From Phaeovulum molybdatiresistens (GTDB lineage: Bacteria > Pseudomonadota > Alphaproteobacteria > Rhodobacterales > Rhodobacteraceae): a DNA stretch of 64,000 bases. The stretch spans positions 23,994 to 87,993 of the forward strand of contig NZ_JAMJFX010000015.1 of assembly GCF_023544865.1 (NCBI RefSeq). The letters run 5' to 3'. How positions within the stretch are numbered: position 1 is the first letter of the stretch; every line of letters begins with the position of its first letter. The notes under the pieces were generated by a model. It worked only from the letters and a program-made list of their open reading frames with translations, did not search any database and had not been told where the DNA came from. Made by a program: the position numbers and the translations under genes. This document shows, piece by piece, positions 29,005 through 36,058 of the stretch.

Positions 29005-29159
29005 AGCAACCGCTCCAGCAGCAGCCACCCCGAGAACAGCAGAACCCCCAGCACCGGGTTCACCTTCGCCAAGGCCCAGATCACGGTCAGGACCACCGCC
29101 CCCTTGGGCACCAAAAGAAAACCCCCGGCCACAAGGCCGAGGGCTGATAGCATCTTCAT
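29001..29159 (-). CDS. 52-residue membrane peptide
   Basis: Opens MKMLSALGLVAGGFLLVPKG and has a second hydrophobic segment ending in WLLLERLL, so two membrane spans or a hairpin are likely. The ATG at 29159 has AGGAG nine bases upstream, and the stop overlaps the next gene's start. Coding is supported by this coupling and by the ribosome-binding site. Phage-like small membrane proteins or toxins have this form, but no function can be assigned. Confidence 0.55.
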   Translation of the reverse strand: MKMLSALGLVAGGFLLVPKGAVVLTVIWALAKVNPVLGVLLFSGWLLLERLL

Positions 29160-29480
29160 AGCTTAAGCTCCTGTTTCTGCTTCTTTATTTAGATACAGGA
29201 GGTTGCTCGGTTTGCTGGCCTCGGCGCTTGAGAAGAGACGCTTTCGGCCCAGGGCTGACGATCATTTGCGCCGTGGTGAGCTTCACCTCCCTCCACCGGA
29301 CGCTGGAACATGTCGCAGCGAGTTCGACACGTGCCGTAGTGACCGGGAACGAGCGGTCTCAAAGGATTGGCGCTCGTACCTGAAGCGATTGCTGCACCTT
29401 CGTCGTGCTTACGCAAGCAGACCAACAGGCAAACGTTTCACTACTGGCAGTGTCACCTCCCGTGTCTCCTAACTGGCACT
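29160..29480. other. Non-coding stretch in the element, probable promoter region
   Basis: No convincing gene is seen in 321 bases. The AT-rich part near 29180-29200 (TTCTTTATTTAGATACAGG) is the likely promoter area for the minus-strand chain ending in the integrase. The rest has no recognised structure. Confidence 0.35.
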
Positions 29481-29909
29481 TCAAAAGATACCATCTGGTG
29501 AGGTGCAGTTTCCCCAACTGACCAAGACCTCCGAACCGCGCTTGGTCGATTTGAAGAACTCCCCGCTACGACGGTCGATGCGGCCAAGCACGGTTTGCTG
29601 CTCGCCCTCGAATTCTTGACCGCATTGCATGAGCAACGTGTCTTCAAGGATTTCCATACGTTTATCACTGGATCGACACGCAAACGGAGCCAGAATGCGC
29701 ACCAGACTGCTGTCTTCGTAGAACAAGTGCCACAAGCTGGCACTCTGACCATGCAACATTTCGCCACTGAGTACGTTAAACGTTCCCTTGCTAATGCATT
29801 CGAGTTCTTTCACCACTTCTTGAGCACTACTGACTCCCGGCGCCGCACAGAATACGGTGAAGGTGGCAACAACGGCTTTGCGTAAGTTTTCCAGCATACT
29901 AATACGCAT
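29481..29909 (-). CDS. Secreted protein of unknown function (element cargo)
   Basis: 142 residues with an apparent signal peptide (ENLRKAVVATFTVFCAAPGVSSA, cleavage near residue 30) and four mature cysteines that could form disulfides (ECISKG, FACRSSD, LMQCGQEF, GNCTSPD). Not recognised. The composition is less GC-biased than the chromosome, as expected for element cargo. The start at 29909 or the ATG at 29897 are both possible. It lies between the integrase chain and the right repeat and reads toward the integrase. Confidence 0.6.
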   Translation of the reverse strand: MRISMLENLRKAVVATFTVFCAAPGVSSAQEVVKELECISKGTFNVLSGEMLHGQSASLWHLFYEDSSLVRILAPFACRSSDKRMEILEDTLLMQCGQEFEGEQQTVLGRIDRRSGEFFKSTKRGSEVLVSWGNCTSPDGIF

Positions 29910-30184
29910 ACGGCATTCGTCGACGGCGCGCTAGCATCAGCACAATCTTTCGTTAATCGCACCTTTGCAGCCCCCATCGAAGTGGTACGTCGGCAAGATG
30001 ATCGTGCCCTAAGCGCCAAGCGCCTGAGAATGAGACAGAAGTTTGCCTGGTGTTGGTCGCTCCATCGGAAAAGACCACCTTTGCCCATCTCGCCGCAGTA
30101 ATAGCCCGCCCTTTCGCCCCACCCCCTGCCCCACCTTCCCTGCCCTCCTCCAGAAGCCCCATGTCCTTCTTCTGGCTTCAGGAG

Positions 30185-30272
30185 ATCCTACCGCCCCAGC
30201 CATCCTTCCCGAATTCTCGGACATCATCGCCGGTGTGGCCGCGCTGTTCATGCGTGGCGCAGATTGCCCCAA
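30185..30272 (+). repeat. attR-like direct repeat
   Basis: Right-hand copy of the 88-bp repeat, containing the last 18 bases of tRNA-Gln but no complete tRNA. It runs directly into the truncated Mrr-like frame. Confidence 0.85.
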
Positions 30273-30630
30273 CGGCCACATGACCAAGACCACCGGTGAT
30301 GGCGGGATCGACGGGATCATTTACGAAGATGCCCTGGGCCTTGATGCTGTTTACATCCAAGCCAAGCGTTATGCGCCCGATAACAAGGTCAGCCGCCCCG
30401 ACATCCAGCGGTTCGTGGGCTCGCTTAGCGGCGAAGGCGCGACCAAGGGGGTGTTCGTGACCACCTCGGATTTTTCGCGCGAGGCGCGGGACTATGTCAG
30501 CCGGGTGCAGCACCGCATCGTTCTGATCAACGGGGACCAGTTCGCCGATCTGATGCTGAAGCATGGCGTGGGTGTCCGCGTCCGGGCGACCTATGCCATC
30601 CGCTCGATCGATGAGGGTTATTTCGCCTGA
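30250..30630 (+). pseudogene. Truncated Mrr-family restriction endonuclease (catalytic C-terminal part)
   Basis: The frame retains a PD-(D/E)XK-type Mrr core: GDGGIDGII, then VYIQAKRYAPDNKV (the Q-A-K catalytic motif), then GATKGVFVTTSDFSREARDY. Intact Mrr proteins are about 300 residues with an N-terminal winged-helix DNA-binding domain; here only about 126 residues remain and the N-terminal part is missing. The start codon would lie inside the attR repeat. The loss is probably due to the integration event or an older rearrangement at the same tRNA. It may still make a nuclease fragment, but recognition of modified DNA is unlikely. Confidence 0.8.
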
Positions 30631-30723
30631 CCGCAAGGCGCGCCCGGTGCCGTGGCCGCGCATCGTGTCGGATCTGCGGGTCAGGCACAGGGCGCGCAAG
30701 GGAACACCCGCGACGCGTGGCAA

Positions 30724-30752
30724 AAGGGCCGCCCGGGTTACGGGCGGCCCTT
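30724..30752 (-). terminator. Intrinsic terminator of the small secreted-protein gene
   Basis: A perfect 12-bp stem (AAGGGCCGCCCG/CGGGCGGCCCTT) with a 5-nt loop, followed on the minus strand by TTTTGCC. It lies 24 bases beyond the stop codon at 30776. Confidence 0.8.
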
Positions 30753-30775
30753 GGGTCACGGCACGAAAGCCGGGA

Positions 30776-31120
30776 TCAGTTCTTGTCACCTTCCCGCGCG
30801 GCGGCCAGCGCCGACAGCTCGGCCAGCGAATAGTCGGCCGGGTTCACGCCCAGACCGGCGGCCAGTTGCGCCTTGCCGGCCGAAACGTTGCCCACCCCAC
30901 CGCGCTGTTCGCGGTTTTCATGCGACAGGATATAGGCGGCGCGGGCGGTGTCATTGTCGCTGAGCGCGACTTCCAGTTCGGTCAGCTCGGCCAGCGAATA
31001 GGCCTGCGGGTCGACGCCCAGCAGGGCGGCGAATTGGGCGTGGCCAGCCGAGACGCCGTTGGCGGCGGCGGTGCCGGCGGCAAAGATCGTGGCGGCGGCG
31101 AAAAGAGCGATGTTTTTCAT
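30776..31120 (-). CDS. Small exported protein with internal duplication
   Basis: 114 residues. A signal peptide (MKNIALFAAATIFAAGTAAA) is followed by two related units: SAGHAQFAALLGVDPQAYSL with AELTELE, and SAGKAQLAAGLGVNPADYSL with AELSALA. The pattern of two such units is seen in small uncharacterised secreted proteins of Rhodobacterales. No enzymatic motif is present. It has its own terminator, and AAAAGGACC precedes the ATG at 31120. It diverges from the LysR gene at 31299, which might regulate it. Confidence 0.7.
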   Translation of the reverse strand: MKNIALFAAATIFAAGTAAANGVSAGHAQFAALLGVDPQAYSLAELTELEVALSDNDTARAAYILSHENREQRGGVGNVSAGKAQLAAGLGVNPADYSLAELSALAAAREGDKN

Positions 31121-31298
31121 GGTTCTGGTCCTTTTTCTGGTTGGTTTGAAGCGTCGTATGCTTCGGATAACCCCCAGATAGTCCCGCGCCATTGTTTCTA
31201 TTATTCCCTATTTCATGAAATCTTCATACGATATGATTGAACAATCCAAGGGCGTCTTCCTGCGTAGGGCAGCCCGGCGGCGATGATACGGGGGACAG

Positions 31299-32180
31299 AT
31301 GGAAACCAACATCCTCAGGGCCTATGCCCTGATCGTCGAGGAAGGCAGCTTTTCGGCCGCGGCCCTGCGACTTGGCATTTCGAAAAGCATGTGTTCCAAG
31401 CACATCAGCGATCTGGAACAGACCCTTGGCGCGCGCTTGCTGACCCGGTCCACCCGGTCGGTCAAACCCACCGCGATCGGCGTGGAATATTACGCCAAGG
31501 TCCGGCGCATTCTGGACCTGCTGGATGAGGCCAATGAATGCGTAAAGCTGGAAAGCGCCACCGCGACGGGCAAGCTGCGGATCGGCTCGCCCGTGTCCTA
31601 TTCGCTGCGCTTGATGCAGGACCACATCCTGCAATTCCTGCAGGACTATCCCGGCATCCAACTGGAAAGCGTCTTTGACGACCGCAAAAGCGACCTGATC
31701 GCCGAAGGCTTCGATGCCGTCATCCGCATCGGCGATCTGGAAGATACCAGCATGGTGGCGCGCCGGCTGGACAGCGTCAAAACCCTGATCGTGGCCACCC
31801 CCGACTATCTGCGCCAGCATGGCACACCCGAACGCCCCGGCGATCTGGCCAGCCACAAGGTCATTCACTACACCAACATGCAAGGTGCAGAAACCTGGCC
31901 CTTTCAGAAGGATGATGAGCTGATCTGGCAGAAGGTTCATCCCCGATTTTCGTCAAACAACGGGGAAATCATCCGGCTTGCGGCGCTGGCGGGTCACGGC
32001 ATCGCCTATCTGCCGGAATTCCTGATTGCCGAGGATCTGGAGGCCGGAACACTGGTCCCGATCATGACCGAGTTCCGCCGACCTGACCTGCCGGTCAGCA
32101 TCATCTATCCGTCGCGCAAGAACCCCTCTGCGGCACTGAAGGCGTTTCTGGACTTTGCCGGCCGGATGCCCCTGTCCTGA
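31299..32180 (+). CDS. LysR-family transcriptional regulator
   Basis: 293 residues. The N-terminal winged helix-turn-helix (LIVEEGSFSAAALRLGISKS) is followed by the LysR effector domain (ATGKLRIGSPVSYSLRLMQD). The sequence resembles the AaeR/PecT/DhcR-like branch of short LysR regulators that act on neighbouring genes. The likely target is the divergent small secreted-protein gene, or unlinked genes. The start at 31299 matches the family start METNILRAYALI. Confidence 0.88.
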   Translation: METNILRAYALIVEEGSFSAAALRLGISKSMCSKHISDLEQTLGARLLTRSTRSVKPTAIGVEYYAKVRRILDLLDEANECVKLESATATGKLRIGSPVSYSLRLMQDHILQFLQDYPGIQLESVFDDRKSDLIAEGFDAVIRIGDLEDTSMVARRLDSVKTLIVATPDYLRQHGTPERPGDLASHKVIHYTNMQGAETWPFQKDDELIWQKVHPRFSSNNGEIIRLAALAGHGIAYLPEFLIAEDLEAGTLVPIMTEFRRPDLPVSIIYPSRKNPSAALKAFLDFAGRMPLS

Positions 32181-32205
32181 ACCGCGCCGCGGCGTTGCGC
32201 CGAGG

Positions 32206-33330
32206 TCAATCGGGCGGTGGCAGCCGGGGCATCAGCAGGACCAGGGCCCCGATCCACAGCAGGTTCAGCAGACCAAGCGCCACAAGCACCTGAACCGTGC
32301 CGGACGGGCCGGTCCAGCCGATCAGCGCCGATGCCAGAAGCGGCGCCACCGCCTGCGCGCCGCGCGCGACTGAGAAGATCCCGTTTCCCGCCCCGTAAAG
32401 CACCAGCGCCACCCCCGCCCAGGACAGGCCCAGCGCCAGCAGGATCAGCCCCATCGCGATGGCCAGAACCCCGGCCCCCATCGTCCAGATCGGATGGTGC
32501 CGCGCCGCAAAGACCAGATCCAGCAGGCGCCCGCCCACCTGCGCGGGACCGATCAGCGCCCCCAGCGCCACCGCGCCCGCCATCGCCTGCCCCTGCGCGG
32601 TCAGAAAGCCCAGCAGATGCACCGAGATGATCGTGCTGACCAGCCCCACCGTCACCAGACTGGCCGCGATCAACCAGAAGGCCAGCCGTTCGCCCGGCAC
32701 CATCTGCAGCGCCGGCGTGCCGCGCCGGCGCGGGGGGGCGGCCACGGGGGCCTCATGCGGGATGAAGATCAGGACCAGCGGCAGGCTGAAGCACAGGTGG
32801 ATCAGGGCATAGATCGCCGCGGTGCCGCGCCAGCCGAACTCGGCCAGGAACCAGGCCGACAAGGGCCAGCAAACGGTGCTGGCAAAACCGCCCCACAGCG
32901 TCAGCACCGAAATCGCGTTGCGCGACTTGCGCCCGTAAAGACGCCCCAGCGTCGCAAAGGCCGGGTCGTAAAGCGCCCCCGCCATCCCGGCGCCGATCAC
33001 GATCCAGCCAAAGGTGAACACCCAGATCGAAGGCGCCAGCGCCAGTATCAGCAGCCCCGCCGCGATCAGCGCACAGCCCGCCGCAAGCACCCGCCGCCCG
33101 CCAGCCCGGGCCACCGCCGCGCCCACCGCGGGCGAGACCATCGCCCCGACCAGAAACGCAATCGACAGGCTGCCCATGATCCAGCCGATCGGCCAGCCGG
33201 TATCCTGCGCGATCGGCCCGGCCAGCACCGCCAGCAGGTAATAGGTGCTGCCATAGCCGAAAATCTGCACCAGCCCCAGGGCCGACACCACCACCATCGG
33301 CCGCACCCCGCCCGCCACCACCCCGATCAT
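32206..33330 (-). CDS. MFS transporter, slightly shortened
   Basis: 374 residues, about 10-12 membrane helices, starting VRPMVVVSALGLVQIFGYGS. The N-terminal half is normal, with a cytoplasmic loop of the usual kind (LGRLYGRKSRN). Near the C-terminus, GNGIFSVARGAQAVAPLLAS joins two segments that in related transporters are separated by a loop of roughly twenty residues. A small in-frame deletion there is suspected. The substrate is unknown. It converges on the LysR gene ending at 32180. Confidence 0.8.
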   Translation of the reverse strand: MIGVVAGGVRPMVVVSALGLVQIFGYGSTYYLLAVLAGPIAQDTGWPIGWIMGSLSIAFLVGAMVSPAVGAAVARAGGRRVLAAGCALIAAGLLILALAPSIWVFTFGWIVIGAGMAGALYDPAFATLGRLYGRKSRNAISVLTLWGGFASTVCWPLSAWFLAEFGWRGTAAIYALIHLCFSLPLVLIFIPHEAPVAAPPRRRGTPALQMVPGERLAFWLIAASLVTVGLVSTIISVHLLGFLTAQGQAMAGAVALGALIGPAQVGGRLLDLVFAARHHPIWTMGAGVLAIAMGLILLALGLSWAGVALVLYGAGNGIFSVARGAQAVAPLLASALIGWTGPSGTVQVLVALGLLNLLWIGALVLLMPRLPPPD

Positions 33331-33495
33331 CGGCGCGCCCCCCGCGGGGGGCGGGCCAGGTCGCCGAAGGCCGGAAAAAGGGGCGGGGTCATCGGGCAGC
33401 CTTCAGCGCAAATCGTCGCCGGACGATGAATCGTCTGCCCGCCGCGCGCAAGGCCCGAAATCGGTGCCCGCTGCGCGCAGGGCCGTGCGGCTTGG

Positions 33496-34383
33496 TCACG
33501 GCGGGGTCGTGGAGGCGCCCAAAAGCCCGGCCAGCAAGGGGTTTGGAAAGCGCCGTTCGCGGGTGATGGCCAGGAATGTCTCGCGAATGTCGGTCAGCTG
33601 CGCCGCCTCGACCAGCAGGCCCGATGCCAGCTCGTCCTTGACAACGATCGGCGGAATGACCGCCAGCCCCGCATTATCGCGCGCCAGCAGGCGCAGCATC
33701 GCCATGTCATCGGCCTCGGCCGCGATGACGGGCGTGATGCCCAGCCGCATGGTCAGCGCGTCGAACGCCGCCCGCAGCGCCGTGTCGGGCGCGGGCAGGA
33801 CCAGCGGTTCTTGCGCCAGCAGCACGGCCAGCGGGCGCGGGGTGGGGCCCACACGCGCGGGCGTGCCGATCAGGCCGACGGGTTGTTCGGCCAGCCGATG
33901 CACCAGCCAGAAGCTGGCCGCATCGCGCGCGGGCGCAAGATTGGTCAGCACCACATCCAGCGCCAGCGCCTCAAGCCCGCGCAGCAATTCGGCTTGTGAT
34001 CCGGTCCGCAGCACCACCTCGACATCGGGTCGCCCGATCAGGGGGCGCAGGAACTGCATCTGAAAGTTGCGCGACAAGGTGCCCAGCGCACCCACACGCA
34101 GCGCCCGCCGCGCCCGGCCGGTTTCGCGCAAGGTGGCCGACAGATCCTCGGCGGTGCGAAAGATCGCCTCGGCATGGTCCAGCGCGATCCGCCCCGCCTC
34201 GGTCAACACCAGCCCGCGGCCGCGCCGTTCGAACAGGTCATGGCCAAGCGTCGCCTCAAGCATGCGGATCTGGCTGGACAGGGCCGATTGCGACAGGTTC
34301 AGCCGCCGCGCCGCACCGGTCAGGGTGCCATCGGTCGCCACGGCGCGGAACAGGCGAAGATGGTGCAGGTTGATCTGGGACAT
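33496..34383 (-). CDS. LysR-family regulator divergent from dabBA
   Basis: 295 residues with a classic LysR helix-turn-helix (GTLTGAARRLNLSQSALSSQ) and effector-binding domain (RRALRVGALGTLSRNFQMQF). It begins 98 bases from dabB in the opposite direction. Regulation of the inorganic-carbon pump, by analogy with CbbR-type regulators next to carbon-concentrating genes, is the natural inference. The start at 34383 gives MSQINLHHLRLFRAV. Inverted repeats in the shared spacer are candidate sites. Confidence 0.88.
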   Translation of the reverse strand: MSQINLHHLRLFRAVATDGTLTGAARRLNLSQSALSSQIRMLEATLGHDLFERRGRGLVLTEAGRIALDHAEAIFRTAEDLSATLRETGRARRALRVGALGTLSRNFQMQFLRPLIGRPDVEVVLRTGSQAELLRGLEALALDVVLTNLAPARDAASFWLVHRLAEQPVGLIGTPARVGPTPRPLAVLLAQEPLVLPAPDTALRAAFDALTMRLGITPVIAAEADDMAMLRLLARDNAGLAVIPPIVVKDELASGLLVEAAQLTDIRETFLAITRERRFPNPLLAGLLGASTTPP

Positions 34384-34420
34384 CGTTCGACCAAATAGAA
34401 CGTTTACACATATAATATGT
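34384..34420. promoter_or_regulatory. Inverted repeats in the lysR-dabB spacer
   Basis: CGTTC-N9-GAACG (34384-34402) has the T-N11-A form of LysR sites. Next to it, ACATAT-A-ATATGT (34408-34420) is a perfect 6-bp inverted repeat in the AT-rich core. Both fit operator or promoter elements for the divergent pair. Confidence 0.55.
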
Positions 34421-34480
34421 AATTTTATGAAAGTTCGGCAAGCGCTATCCCCGGCGGCAGCCATCCTGCCGGAGCTTTCG

Positions 34481-36043
34481 ATGTCCCTGCCTGCCCCGAT
34501 CCCCCTGCTTGCCCCGATCCTGTTGCTGGCGGCCGCCGCCCTGGCCCTGCGCCGCCCCGGGCCCCGCCCCGGCGCCCTGCCCCGCCTGGCCGAGGCCGCC
34601 GCCCTGACCGCGCTGGCGTTGGCCGGGGCGGGGGTGGTGCAACTGGTCACCCATGGCCCGGCCACACTCGGCCTTGGCGCGGGGGCGGGGCTGATCGTGC
34701 TGCGGCTGGATGCCATCGGCGCCACGGTGACGCTGCTGGTGGCCTTCGTCGGCTGGGTCGTAGTGCGCTATGCCCGCAGCTATCTGGATGGCGAACCGCG
34801 TGAAGGCGCGTTCCACGGCCTGCTGCTGGCGACACTGGCGGCGGTGCTGCTGCTGGCACAGGCGGGCAGCCTTGTCCTGCTGGCGGCGGGTTTTGTCGCG
34901 GTGGGCACGGCACTGCGGCGGCTGTTGCTGTTCTACCCCGCCCGGGCCGAGGCGCGGCGCGCGGCGGCCAAGTTCACCCTGGTCTGGACTGCGGGGGACG
35001 CTGCGATCTGGCTTGCGGCGGCCCTGCTGTGGATCGCCTATGGCACCACCGATCTGGCGGCGCTGGCGCAGGCAGCACAGGCGGGTCTTCCGCCCGCGGC
35101 ACAGGCCGCAGCCGGGCTGCTGGTGCTGGCGGCGGCGCTGAAAACGGCGGCCTTTCCGCTGCACGGCTGGCTGACCGAGGTGATGGAGGCCCCGACCCCC
35201 GTTTCCGCGCTGCTGCATGCGGGCATCATCAATGCGGGCGGGGTGGCGCTGATCCGGACCGCTGATCTGATCCAGGCCAGCCCCGGTGCAATGGCGGCGC
35301 TGGTCATGATGGGCGGGCTGACCGCGCTGTTCGGCGCGGTGGTGATGCTGACGCAAAGCGCGGTCAAGACCGCGCTGGCCTGGTCCACGGTATCCCAGAT
35401 GGGGTTCATGCTGCTGCAATGCGGGCTGGGGCTTTGGGCGCTGGCGCTGTTCCACATCATCGCGCACTCGCTGTACAAGGCGCATGCCTTCCTGGCCGCG
35501 GGCGGGGCGGTAAGGGCGGTGGCGGCCATCCGTGCGCCCGGGCCGGTCGCGGTGCCTGGCGTGGGGGCGGTGGCGCAGGCCTTTGCCCTGGCGCTTGCGC
35601 TTTATGCGGCGGCGGCGCTGGCCTTTGGGCTGATCGCGGGGCCGAAATCCGCCCAGGCGCTGGCACTGGGGGCGATCCTGATTTTCGGGGTGGCCTATCT
35701 GGTGGCGCAGGGGCTGGCCGATGCGGCGCCCCGGGTGCTGACGCGGCGCACGGTGCTGGCCTCGGCCGGGGCGACGCTGGCCTATTTCGGATTTCAGCTG
35801 CTGGCCCAGGCGCTGTGGGGCGCACATCTGCCCAAGGCGCCGGTCCCCGGGGCGCTGGAATGGGCACTGATCGTGCTGGCGATCCTGTCCTTCGGGATGA
35901 TCGCCGTGGCGCAGGCGCTGTTTCCGCTTTGGGCGCATCACCCCGCGGCGGCGGGCCTGCGTGTGCATCTGGCCAACGGCCTTTACCTGAACGCGGTCCT
36001 TGACCGGCTGATCGGCGGGTTGCGCGCCGGAAAACCCATGTGA
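34481..36043 (+). CDS. dabB: DabB, membrane subunit of dissolved inorganic carbon pump
   Basis: 520 residues, related to NuoL/Mrp antiporter-type subunits with about 14 membrane helices. Typical proton-channel segments include LKTAAFPLHGWLTEVMEAPT and SALLHAGIINAGGVALIR. In the DabAB system this subunit couples cation flow to CO2 hydration by DabA. It lies 15 bases before dabA. The ATG at 34481 follows GGAG; an in-frame start further upstream (34426) lies in the regulatory region and is less likely. Confidence 0.9.
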   Translation: MSLPAPIPLLAPILLLAAAALALRRPGPRPGALPRLAEAAALTALALAGAGVVQLVTHGPATLGLGAGAGLIVLRLDAIGATVTLLVAFVGWVVVRYARSYLDGEPREGAFHGLLLATLAAVLLLAQAGSLVLLAAGFVAVGTALRRLLLFYPARAEARRAAAKFTLVWTAGDAAIWLAAALLWIAYGTTDLAALAQAAQAGLPPAAQAAAGLLVLAAALKTAAFPLHGWLTEVMEAPTPVSALLHAGIINAGGVALIRTADLIQASPGAMAALVMMGGLTALFGAVVMLTQSAVKTALAWSTVSQMGFMLLQCGLGLWALALFHIIAHSLYKAHAFLAAGGAVRAVAAIRAPGPVAVPGVGAVAQAFALALALYAAAALAFGLIAGPKSAQALALGAILIFGVAYLVAQGLADAAPRVLTRRTVLASAGATLAYFGFQLLAQALWGAHLPKAPVPGALEWALIVLAILSFGMIAVAQALFPLWAHHPAAAGLRVHLANGLYLNAVLDRLIGGLRAGKPM

Positions 36044-36058
36044 AAAGGCAAAGACATC

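Larger units (their letters stand above)
24310..30272. mobile_element. 5.9-kb integrated element at tRNA-Gln
   Basis: It is bounded by 88-bp direct repeats (24310-24397 and 30185-30272) that begin inside the tRNA-Gln T arm. It contains a tyrosine integrase, an interrupted primase/helicase, an HNH protein and several small unknown genes. Base composition is visibly less GC-rich than the flanks. No capsid, portal or conjugation genes are present, so it looks like a small satellite- or plasmid-like integrative element rather than a full prophage or ICE. Confidence 0.85.

Noticed and set aside
29953..30162. 69-residue minus-strand frame in the element
   Set aside because: Gly/Ala/Arg-rich, no ribosome-binding site, next to the att repeat; not supported.
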